Assembly: GCA_002315255.1 (NCBI GenBank)
Contig: DCGM01000012.1
Span: forward strand, 1-6,554
Length of the DNA: 6,554 nucleotides
Reading direction: 5' to 3'
DNA from: Lachnospiraceae bacterium UBA1778
GTDB lineage: Bacteria > Bacillota > Clostridia > Lachnospirales > Lachnospiraceae
The notes under the pieces: generated by a model
Seen by the model: only the letters and a program-made list of their open reading frames with translations
The model's database searches: none
Told to the model about the DNA's origin: nothing
Part shown: positions 1-6,266 of the stretch, piece by piece
Numbering within the stretch: the first letter of the stretch is position 1
Layout of the letters: each line of letters begins with the position of its first letter
Made by a program: the position numbers and the translations under genes

Positions 1-494
1 TGTACTATGTTAACCAGAGATGGCTTGGCGGTATGTTAACGAACTTCCGCACCATCCAGTCCCGTATCAACCGCCTGCGCACGATTGAGCGCATGGAAGA
101 AGACGGAACGTTCGATGTCCTTCCGAAGAAGGAAGTTTTCCAGATTAAGAAGGAACAGGCGAAGTTACAGATGAACCTTGGCGGCATCAAGGATATGCGC
201 AAGATTCCGGATGCGATTTTCGTAATCGACCCGAAGAAGGAACATATCTGCATCCAGGAAGCGAAAGCTCTCGGCATCACCTTAATCGGTATGTGCGATA
301 CGAACTGCGATCCGGAAGAACTTGACTATGTCATTCCGGGCAATGATGACGCAATCCGTGCGGTTAAGCTTGTTGTTGACGCTATGGCTAATGCAGTTGT
401 CGAAGCTCATCAGGGCGAAGCGAATGATGTCGCTCCGGCTGAGAACGTGGAAGAAGCTGTAGAAGAAGCAGTTGCAGAAGAAACCGAAGAGTAA
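1..494 (+). CDS. rpsB: 30S ribosomal protein S2, 3' part (5' end outside window)
   Basis: S2 is a small-subunit ribosomal protein that sits between head and body of the 30S particle and is needed for S1 binding and initiation. Reading from base 3, the visible 163 residues begin YYVNQRWLGGMLTNFRTIQS, the highly conserved middle of S2 (roughly residue 88 onward by E. coli numbering). The S2 block LGGIKDMRKIPDAIFVIDPK follows, then DTNCDPEELDYVIPGNDDAIRAVKL, which is also typical of the family. The C-terminus is a 30-residue acidic, alanine-rich tail (VEEAVEEAVAEETEE at the end), longer than in E. coli but common in Firmicutes. About 90 N-terminal residues lie upstream of the window. The ATG at base 33 is an internal methionine, not the start. 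The stop is TAA at 492-494, and tsf follows 27 bases later, the near-universal rpsB-tsf order. Identification is very secure. Confidence 0.98.
   Translation, partial: YYVNQRWLGGMLTNFRTIQSRINRLRTIERMEEDGTFDVLPKKEVFQIKKEQAKLQMNLGGIKDMRKIPDAIFVIDPKKEHICIQEAKALGITLIGMCDTNCDPEELDYVIPGNDDAIRAVKLVVDAMANAVVEAHQGEANDVAPAENVEEAVEEAVAEETEE
447..482 (+). repeat. Three 12-base repeat units coding the acidic S2 tail
   Basis: Bases 447-458, 459-470 and 471-482 are related 12-base units: gtggaagaagct, gtagaagaagca and gttgcagaagaa. They encode V-E-E-A, V-E-E-A and V-A-E-E. The first two differ only at two third-codon positions. This is a short low-complexity repeat inside rpsB that gives the acidic C-terminal tail. 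Replication slippage could make its length vary between strains, which is inference. Confidence 0.5.
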
Positions 495-521
495 TCTGAT
501 TATATTTAGGAGGACGAAAAA

Positions 522-1460
522 ATGGCTGTTACCGCTGCAATGGTAAAAGAACTTCGTGAAATGACCGGTGCCGGCATGATGGACTGCAAAAAGGCCCTTG
601 CTGAAACCGATGGAGATATGGACAAGGCTGTAGATTTCCTTCGTGAAAAAGGCCTCGCAGGCGCTGAGAAGAAGGCTGGCCGTATCGCTGCTGAAGGTAT
701 TGTAAAGACTGCTGTCTGCTCTTGCGGAAAGAAAGCAGTTGTCGTCGAAGTCAATGCTGAAACCGACTTCGTCGCAAAGAATGAAAAATTCCAGAACTAC
801 GTCGCAGAAGTTGCTGACCAGTTACTGAATTCTGATGTCAATACGATGGACGAATTCCTGGAAGAGAAGTGGTCCTTAGATCCGGCTATGACGGTTAAGG
901 AAAAGCTTTCCTCCATGATTTCCATCATTGGCGAAAACATGAACATCCGTCGTTTCCAGAAGCTGGAAGTCGAAAACGGTTTCATCGCATCTTACATCCA
1001 TGCGGGTGGAAAGATCGGTGTCCTTGTCAAGGTTGAATCTGATGTAGTCAATGACGAACTTCAGGAAATGGGCAAGAACGTCTGCATGCAGGCAGCTGCT
1101 CTTCATCCGCAGTTCTGCGCGAACACGGAAGTCCCGGCTGATTTCATTGAGAAAGAGACCGAGATCCTGAAGGCTCAGATCGAAAACGATCCGAAGGAAG
1201 CCGGAAAACCGGAACAGGTTAAGATGGGCATGATCAAGGGCCGTATCCAGAAGGAACTCAAGGAAGTCTGCTTACTCGACCAGGTTTATGTAAAGGCAGA
1301 AGACGGAAAGCAGTCCGTTTCCCAGTATGTTGCAGAAGTCGCTAAGAAGAATGGCGCGAATGCTAAGGTTACCGCTTTCTTACGTTTTGAAACCGGCGAA
1401 GGTTTACAGAAGAAGGAAGAAGACTTTGCTGCTGAAGTTGCAAAGCAGATGGGCAAATAA
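522..1460 (+). CDS. tsf: Elongation factor Ts (EF-Tu nucleotide exchange factor)
   Basis: EF-Ts is the cytosolic guanine-nucleotide exchange factor that releases GDP from EF-Tu so that it can reload GTP and aminoacyl-tRNA. The 312-residue product opens with the UBA-like domain (about residues 4-45) carrying signature LREMTGAGMMDCKKAL. The second signature, EVNAETDFVAKN, is at 76-87; its TDFV residues (81-84) form the EF-Tu contact loop in known structures. A core dimer-type domain follows, with NIRRFQKLE and SYIHAGGKIGVLV around residues 140-170. The end, DFAAEVAKQMGK, is typical of clostridial EF-Ts. The length exceeds the 283 residues of E. coli but fits Firmicutes with a longer core domain. 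The start is secure: TAGGAGG at 507-513 lies 8 bases before the ATG, and MAVTAAMVKEL is the standard N-terminus. It lies in the rpsB operon and is followed by a hairpin. Confidence 0.98.
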   Translation: MAVTAAMVKELREMTGAGMMDCKKALAETDGDMDKAVDFLREKGLAGAEKKAGRIAAEGIVKTAVCSCGKKAVVVEVNAETDFVAKNEKFQNYVAEVADQLLNSDVNTMDEFLEEKWSLDPAMTVKEKLSSMISIIGENMNIRRFQKLEVENGFIASYIHAGGKIGVLVKVESDVVNDELQEMGKNVCMQAAALHPQFCANTEVPADFIEKETEILKAQIENDPKEAGKPEQVKMGMIKGRIQKELKEVCLLDQVYVKAEDGKQSVSQYVAEVAKKNGANAKVTAFLRFETGEGLQKKEEDFAAEVAKQMGK

Positions 1461-1480
1461 TTAAGTACCTTGTACAGAAA

Positions 1481-1512
1481 CAATGCACTCGGAGCATTCT
1501 CCGGGTGCATTG
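1481..1512 (+). terminator. 14-bp hairpin after tsf; partial terminator or attenuator
   Basis: Bases 1481-1494 pair with 1499-1512 around a CATT loop (1495-1498). All 14 pairs form, with one T-G wobble (1489-1504). The outer arms are CAATGCAC and GTGCATTG; the inner arms are G+C-rich. The position, 20 bases after the tsf stop, suits an intrinsic terminator of the rpsB-tsf transcript. The bases after it (TAGTATAT) are only a weak U-tract, so read-through into trkA is plausible. It could equally be an RNA-processing or stabilising stem. The hairpin itself is seen directly; its role is inferred. Confidence 0.6.
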
Positions 1513-1520
1513 TAGTATAT

Positions 1521-1524
1521 GGAG
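1521..1524 (+). promoter_or_regulatory. Ribosome binding site that fixes the trkA start
   Basis: GGAG at 1521-1524 lies 6 bases before the ATG at 1531, a good Shine-Dalgarno distance. An in-frame ATG at 1519 overlaps this motif and has no purine-rich site of its own: the bases before it belong to the hairpin ending at 1512. The site therefore favours 1531 as the start of trkA. Confidence 0.75.
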
Positions 1525-1530
1525 CGTTTC

Positions 1531-2898
1531 ATGAAAATTATCATTTTAGGATGCGGAAAAGTCGGTACCGTTCTGGCGGAGCAGCTGATTTTGGAAGGTC
1601 ATGACATTACAGTCGTCGACCGTAACGAAAAAGTGCTTCGTAATCTCTGCGCGCGCCTAGATATTATGGGTGTCACCGGTAACAGCGCAATGCTTGACAC
1701 GCTGATCGAAGCCGGTGTCCGCGAAGCTGATATTATGATGGCTGTCACGGATTCCGATGAAATTAACATGCTTTCCTGTCTTATCGCGAAGAAGGAAGGG
1801 CATTGCCAGACGGTCGCGCGTGTCCGTGATCCGGAATACGAAAAAGAGCTTAATTATCTACAAAATGAAATGAACCTCGGGCTCGTTATCAACCCGGATA
1901 AAATGGCGGCGCATGAAATCATCCGCCTGTTAAATTTCCCCTCCGCGCTCCAGATTGAAACGTTTGCAAAGGGTCAGGTTGATATGATCAAGATGCGGCT
2001 TAATGCAGATTCGCCGCTTTGTAATGTCGCGCTTTCGGACCTTTCCAAACATATTACGAGTAATGTGCTGATTGCCTGCGTCGAGCGTGGCGATGAAGTC
2101 CTGATTCCTTCCGGTAAAACTGTTCTGTTAGAAGGCGATGCGATTTCCTTTATCGCAAGCGCGCGGGAAGCGGTCACCTTCTGCAAGGAATGCAAGCTCG
2201 AATATGCACCGATTCGGAATGCCTTTATCGTCGGCGGCGGAAAAGAAGGCTATTATATCGCGTCATCGCTTCAGAACAACCATTCGAAATGCGATGTCAA
2301 AATCGTGGAAATCGACGAGGAACGCTGTAAGTTCCTTTCCGATGCTTTCCCGGATGTCACCGTCATCCACGGAGACGGCACGAACCGGAATCTTCTTTTG
2401 GAAGAAGGCGTATCCGGTGCTGAAGCGTTCATCGCATTGACCGGAAATGATGAAGAAAACATCATCATGTCGATGCTGAATAAAGGCGCTACCCCGAAAA
2501 CCGTCCATAATATTACAAAAATCGATTATCTTGATCCGGTTCATTTCGTCAATAATCCTGCTGTCGGCTCGGTTGTCTGCTCGAAGAAAATCGTGGCGGA
2601 TGCGGTGGTCCGGTTCGTCCGAGCATTAGAACAGTCTTCTGATGCGAACATGGAGAAGCTTTATACGATTGCAAACGGAAGAGCAGAAGCGGCGGAATTC
2701 CTCGTTTATGATGAACCGGAGCTCGTCGGCATTCCGTTTTCAAAGATGAATTTAAAAGAAAACACACTGGTTGCGGCTATCATCCGTAAAAAAGAGATGA
2801 TCCGTCCGACCGGTTCTGACTGTATGAAGAGCGGAGACCGCGTCATCATTATTACATCGAACTCCGGCCTTCGTGATCTTCGCGACATTTTAAGGTAA
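1531..2898 (+). CDS. trkA: Trk potassium uptake system regulatory subunit TrkA
   Basis: TrkA is the cytosolic, nucleotide-binding ring subunit that gates the TrkH K+ channel. The 455-residue product has the double-RCK layout of classical TrkA (458 residues in E. coli). The first Rossmann domain begins at residue 1 with MKIIILGCGKVG (GxGxxG at 7-12) and has an acidic D30 at the end of the second strand, expected to bind the ribose of NAD(H). The first TrkA_C domain covers about 140-215. The second Rossmann domain starts near 230 with FIVGGGKEG (glycine motif 235-240), E260 as acidic residue and HGDGTN at 280-285. The second TrkA_C domain covers about 370-455. Both nucleotide motifs look intact. 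I chose ATG 1531 because MKIIILGCGK is the usual N-terminus and GGAG lies 6 bases upstream; ATG 1519 would add four residues (MERF). trkH follows after 9 bases. Adenine nucleotides or, in Firmicutes, c-di-AMP may control RCK subunits; that is family knowledge and not visible here. Confidence 0.96.
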   Translation: MKIIILGCGKVGTVLAEQLILEGHDITVVDRNEKVLRNLCARLDIMGVTGNSAMLDTLIEAGVREADIMMAVTDSDEINMLSCLIAKKEGHCQTVARVRDPEYEKELNYLQNEMNLGLVINPDKMAAHEIIRLLNFPSALQIETFAKGQVDMIKMRLNADSPLCNVALSDLSKHITSNVLIACVERGDEVLIPSGKTVLLEGDAISFIASAREAVTFCKECKLEYAPIRNAFIVGGGKEGYYIASSLQNNHSKCDVKIVEIDEERCKFLSDAFPDVTVIHGDGTNRNLLLEEGVSGAEAFIALTGNDEENIIMSMLNKGATPKTVHNITKIDYLDPVHFVNNPAVGSVVCSKKIVADAVVRFVRALEQSSDANMEKLYTIANGRAEAAEFLVYDEPELVGIPFSKMNLKENTLVAAIIRKKEMIRPTGSDCMKSGDRVIIITSNSGLRDLRDILR

Positions 2899-2900
2899 GG
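2897..2900 (+). promoter_or_regulatory. Ribosome binding site bearing on the trkH start
   Basis: AAGG at 2897-2900 overlaps the trkA stop codon and lies 7 bases before ATG 2908. A second AAGG at 2892-2895 lies 6 bases before an in-frame GTG at 2902. Both starts therefore have a possible site, two codons apart. ATG 2908 is preferred as the stronger start codon. The overlap with the end of trkA suggests translational coupling. Confidence 0.5.
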
Positions 2901-2907
2901 CGTGCGT

Positions 2908-4359
2908 ATGAATTATAAGATTGTTTCTTATATCCTCGGCACAGCCTTAAAGTTAGAAGCGATTGCGCTCCTGATTCCGACCATTATCGCCGCATGCTAT
3001 GGAGAGGACTCCTGGTGGGCACTTCTCATTACGGCGGGGATTGCGGCAGTTCTGGGCTTTGTGCTTGGAAATAAAAAGTTTAAAGAAGGGCGTTATTATG
3101 CCCGTGAAGGGTATGCGGCTACGGCGCTCGCATGGATTATTCTTCCGACGGTCGGCTGTATCCCGTTCATTTTAAGCGGTACGATTCCGAATTTTGTCGA
3201 TGCATTATTTGAAACCGCCTCCGGCTTTACGACGACCGGCTCGTCGGTCCTGACGGAAATCGAGCATCTCGGGAAAGGACTTATTTTCTGGCGTTCCTTT
3301 ATCCACTGGCTCGGCGGAATGGGAATCCTCGTATTTATTCTCGCGATTCTTCCGTTATCGGGCGGCTTCCATATGCATCTGATGAAGGCAGAATCACCGG
3401 GACCGAACGTCTCGAAGCTCGTCCCGAAGGTAAAAGAGACCGCAAAAGTTCTCTACCTGATTTATGCGGCAATGACCGTTCTCTGCATTCTGACGCTGCT
3501 CATTTCCGGCATGGACCTCTTTGATGCGGTCTGTATCGGCGTCGGTACAGCAGGAACAGGCGGATTCTCGATACGAAATTCCGGAATGGCTGATTACAGC
3601 GTAGTGAGCCAGGCCTGCATTACCGTCTGGATGATTCTTTTTGGCGTAAACTTTAATGTTTATTATTTTATCATCCGTAAACGTTTTAAAGAGGCGGTCT
3701 GCTGCGAAGAAGCGCGTTTTTATTTGATCGCGATCGTTCTGATGACCGCAGCGATCACATTGAACGTTTACTTTAACAATTACCGCGAAGAAGGGCTGTT
3801 CACCGCTTTCCATAACAGCTTCTTTATGGTCGGATCATTGATCACCTCGACCGGTTTCGGCACAGTCGATACCAATACCTGGCCGCTCTTTTCAAAGGTT
3901 CTCATGATCCTCTGTATGACGATGGGCGCCTGCGCAGGCTCTACCGGCGGCGGCTTTAAGGTTTCCCGGATTATGCTTCTCTTAAAAGAAGCGAAGAAGG
4001 AATTCCTGCTGTTAACCCATCCGAATGCGGTAAAAACAGTTAAATTCGAGGGAAAAGCGATTGAACACGGAACCATGCGTTCCTTAACGAACTACCTGAT
4101 CATCTATATCCTGATCTTTATCGTTTCGATCGTCGTCCTGTCCTTCGACAAAATTAACTTTTTAGAAGCTTTTTCGGCGACTCTTGCTACGATCAATAAT
4201 ATCGGCCCCGGCTTCGGCATTGTCGGCACGTTCGGAAACTACAGCAGTCTGTCGGTTGTTTCGAAAATCATGCTGACCTTTAATATGATCGCCGGCCGTC
4301 TCGAACTTCTGCCCATTCTGATGCTTTTTTATCCGAAAACCTGGGCAAAGCACTATTAA
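2908..4359 (+). CDS. trkH: Trk potassium channel subunit TrkH
   Basis: TrkH is the K+-conducting inner-membrane subunit of the Trk system; it works as a dimer gated by a TrkA ring. The 483-residue product (the same length as E. coli TrkH) is strongly hydrophobic and has the four membrane-pore-membrane repeats of the SKT superfamily. The four filter segments are TTTGSS (108-113), GTAGTGGFS (213-221), TSTGFGT (313-319) and NNIGPGF (430-436), each with its conserved glycine. HWLGGMGILVFILAILP (133-149) is characteristic. ACAGSTGGGFK (341-351) matches the flexible loop that breaks a helix below the third filter and gates the pore. The C-terminal GRLELLPILMLF (463-474) is also typical. All key elements are present, so it looks functional. 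It lies 9 bases after trkA and 9 bases before argS. A GTG at 2902 would add two residues and cannot be excluded. TrkG is a near paralogue, but the adjacent trkA supports the TrkH name. Confidence 0.95.
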   Translation: MNYKIVSYILGTALKLEAIALLIPTIIAACYGEDSWWALLITAGIAAVLGFVLGNKKFKEGRYYAREGYAATALAWIILPTVGCIPFILSGTIPNFVDALFETASGFTTTGSSVLTEIEHLGKGLIFWRSFIHWLGGMGILVFILAILPLSGGFHMHLMKAESPGPNVSKLVPKVKETAKVLYLIYAAMTVLCILTLLISGMDLFDAVCIGVGTAGTGGFSIRNSGMADYSVVSQACITVWMILFGVNFNVYYFIIRKRFKEAVCCEEARFYLIAIVLMTAAITLNVYFNNYREEGLFTAFHNSFFMVGSLITSTGFGTVDTNTWPLFSKVLMILCMTMGACAGSTGGGFKVSRIMLLLKEAKKEFLLLTHPNAVKTVKFEGKAIEHGTMRSLTNYLIIYILIFIVSIVVLSFDKINFLEAFSATLATINNIGPGFGIVGTFGNYSSLSVVSKIMLTFNMIAGRLELLPILMLFYPKTWAKHY

Positions 4360-4368
4360 GGAGTATTT

Positions 4369-6147
4369 ATGAATCTGACGAATGAAATGAACCGAGTGAT
4401 GGGAGATGCGTTTGAAAAAGTGGGCTATGACCGCGCGCTTTCACGTGTAATCGTCTCATCCCGTCCCGATTTATGCGAATATCAATGTAATGGCGCAATG
4501 GGCGCTGCAAAGGCTTATCATAAGGCACCCATCGAAATCGCAAACGCAGTAGTCGCTTCTTTAAACGAGGTGATGGCAGAAAACGACAAAAATGCGGTCT
4601 TTTCAAGCGCGGAAGCGATTATGCCAGGATTTATCAACTTAAATGTTTCCGAGGCCTTTTTGCGCCATTTTGCGCGTCAGATGGCGACTTCGGAGCGTTT
4701 CGGCGCTGAACTTCCGGAACCGAAGAAGATTCTCATCGATTACGGCGGACCGAATGTGGCAAAACCGCTTCATATCGGTCATTTGCGTTCCGCTATCATC
4801 GGCGAATCCATTAAGCAGATGCTTAAGTTTGCCGGAAATGAAGTGATCGGTGATACGCATTTAGGCGATTGGGGACTTCAGATCGGTCTGATCATTGAAG
4901 AGTTTAAGCGTCGGAATCCGGAACTTTGCTATTTTAATCCTGATTTCAAAGGAAAGTTTCCGGAAGAGGCGCCGTTTACGATTTCCGAGCTAGAGGAAAT
5001 CTATCCGGCTGCATCTGCACGTGCGAAAGAAGATGAAGAGTTCGCTGCCTGTGCGCATGAGAACACCTTAAAGCTTCAGAGCGGCGATCCGGTATGTCAT
5101 GAGCTTTGGAAGAAGATTATCGAGGTTTCAGTTGCGGATTTAAAGAAGAATTATGCGAAGCTCAATGTCAGTTTCGATCTTTGGAAGGCAGAATCTGATG
5201 CGCAGCCGTTTATTCCGGAGCTTTTAAAAATTTTAGCGGATAAAAAGCTTTCTTACCTTTCGAACGGCGCTACGGTAGTGGACGTGCAGGAAGAAACGGA
5301 CAAGCACGAAGTTCCGCCGTGCCTCATCATCAAATCGGACGGCGCATCGCTCTATGCGACTACCGATCTCGCGACGATCATTGACCGGATGAACTATTTT
5401 AACCCGGATGAGATCATCTATATTACAGATAAGCGTCAGGATATGCATTTTGTTCAGGTTTTCCGTGTCGCGAAAAAAGCCGGCCTCGTGCGCGAAGATA
5501 CGGAGCTTTTCCATATCGGCTACGGCACGATGAACGGAAAAGACGGAAAACCGTTTAAAACGCGTGCCGGCGGCGTCATGCGGCTCGAAGCATTGATTTC
5601 AGAAGTCGATGATGCGGTGCGTGATAAGATGAAAGAGCGGTATGAGGAAGATGAAGTAAATGAGGAGACCGTCCATAAGGTCGGGCTTTCCGCCATTAAA
5701 TACGGCGATCTTTCCAACCAGGCCGCGAAGGATTATATCTTCGATATCGATCGGTTCGCTTCCTTCGAAGGAAATACCGGCCCGTACATCCTGTATATGA
5801 TCGTCCGCATCAAATCGATTCTTCAAAAAGCCGGCAATGTTTCTCGGAATACCGACGCGCTTTTAGACCTGCCGGACGGCGATGCAAACCTTAAGCTTCT
5901 TTTACGGAAGCTTTCAAACTTCAGCGAAATGATCAGTACCGCTGTCGAGGAGCTCGCACCGCATAAGATCTGCTCGTACTGCTTCGAGCTTTGCGACGCG
6001 TTCAGCAGCTTCTATCATGACACGCCGATCTTAAAAGAAACGGATGAAAAAGTAAAGAACGCCTATTTTTCGCTGCTGTTCTTACTTCAGGAGGTATTAG
6101 AAACCTGCATTTCATTGCTCGGATTTGATGCGCCGGAGAAGATGTAA
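4369..6147 (+). CDS. argS: Arginyl-tRNA synthetase
   Basis: This cytosolic class I enzyme charges tRNA-Arg with arginine using ATP. The 592-residue product (577 in E. coli) starts with the ArgRS-specific N-terminal domain (about 1-110), including SRPDLCEYQCNGAMGAAKAY (31-50), which recognises the tRNA D-loop side. The catalytic Rossmann fold follows, with DYGGPNVAKPLHIGHLRS (124-141): HIGH is at 135-138 and K132 precedes it. The KMSKS position reads GKPFKTRAGG (393-402), a relaxed form usual in ArgRS, where the lysine before HIGH is thought to compensate. EGNTGPYILYMIVRI (467-481) begins the DALR anticodon-binding domain, which ends SLLGFDAPEKM. All catalytic landmarks are present. AAGGAG at 4358-4363 overlaps the trkH stop and lies 5 bases before the ATG, so argS is probably co-transcribed and translationally coupled with trkH. 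A strong hairpin follows the stop. Confidence 0.97.
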   Translation: MNLTNEMNRVMGDAFEKVGYDRALSRVIVSSRPDLCEYQCNGAMGAAKAYHKAPIEIANAVVASLNEVMAENDKNAVFSSAEAIMPGFINLNVSEAFLRHFARQMATSERFGAELPEPKKILIDYGGPNVAKPLHIGHLRSAIIGESIKQMLKFAGNEVIGDTHLGDWGLQIGLIIEEFKRRNPELCYFNPDFKGKFPEEAPFTISELEEIYPAASARAKEDEEFAACAHENTLKLQSGDPVCHELWKKIIEVSVADLKKNYAKLNVSFDLWKAESDAQPFIPELLKILADKKLSYLSNGATVVDVQEETDKHEVPPCLIIKSDGASLYATTDLATIIDRMNYFNPDEIIYITDKRQDMHFVQVFRVAKKAGLVREDTELFHIGYGTMNGKDGKPFKTRAGGVMRLEALISEVDDAVRDKMKERYEEDEVNEETVHKVGLSAIKYGDLSNQAAKDYIFDIDRFASFEGNTGPYILYMIVRIKSILQKAGNVSRNTDALLDLPDGDANLKLLLRKLSNFSEMISTAVEELAPHKICSYCFELCDAFSSFYHDTPILKETDEKVKNAYFSLLFLLQEVLETCISLLGFDAPEKM

Positions 6148-6169
6148 GTTTGAAAACTAAAACAGGAAT

Positions 6170-6226
6170 AAAGAAAATGAGAAAGCCTACAGATTTATTT
6201 CATCTGTAGGCTTTCTCATTTTCTTT
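6170..6226. terminator. Bidirectional intrinsic terminator between argS and rho
   Basis: Bases 6170-6194 are the exact reverse complement of 6202-6226: 25 perfect base pairs around a 7-base loop (6195-6201, TTATTTC). The core near the loop, AGCCTACAGAT with ATCTGTAGGCT, is the most stable part. Outside it the left arm is A-rich and the right arm T-rich, so RNA from either strand carries a U-rich run after the core stem. It starts 22 bases after the argS stop and ends 40 bases from the rho stop, which fits termination of both convergent genes. Confidence 0.92.
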
Positions 6227-6237
6227 GGCATATGCCA
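6226..6237. repeat. 12-bp perfect palindrome next to the terminator
   Basis: TGGCATATGCCA reads the same on both strands. It shares one base with the end of the terminator stem and lies in the 3' untranslated region of rho. It may be an extension of the terminator structure, a protein-binding site or chance. No function is assigned. Confidence 0.4.
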
Positions 6238-6266
6238 TCTACGTACGAAAAAGATTAAGCATTCTA

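Noticed and set aside
1470..1498. Possible promoter for trkA (TTGTAC as -35 box)
   Set aside because: At 17 bases spacing the -10 position reads AGCATT, which matches TATAAT at only two positions and lies within the hairpin. TAGTAT at 1513-1518 matches better but has no -35 box upstream.
1461..1530. Riboswitch controlling trkA (for example a c-di-AMP sensor)
   Set aside because: Only 70 bases separate tsf and trkA and 32 of them form one simple hairpin; there is no room or conserved core for a known K+-related riboswitch.
2138..2440. 100-codon plus-strand open frame inside trkA
   Set aside because: It lies in another frame of a well-supported trkA, is rich in serine and arginine as shadow frames often are, and shows no recognisable domain or ribosome binding site.
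3394..3813. 139-codon minus-strand open frame opposite trkH
   Set aside because: It is antisense to conserved TrkH pore segments, resembles no protein family I know, and is explained by the codon bias of trkH.
6147..6158. Small inverted repeat AGTTT-GA-AAACT just after argS
   Set aside because: Five A/T-rich pairs with a 2-base loop would not form a stable hairpin; the strong structure begins at 6170.
6240..6247. Short overlapping palindromes TACGTA and CGTACG
   Set aside because: Six-base palindromes are common by chance and nothing nearby supports a binding site.
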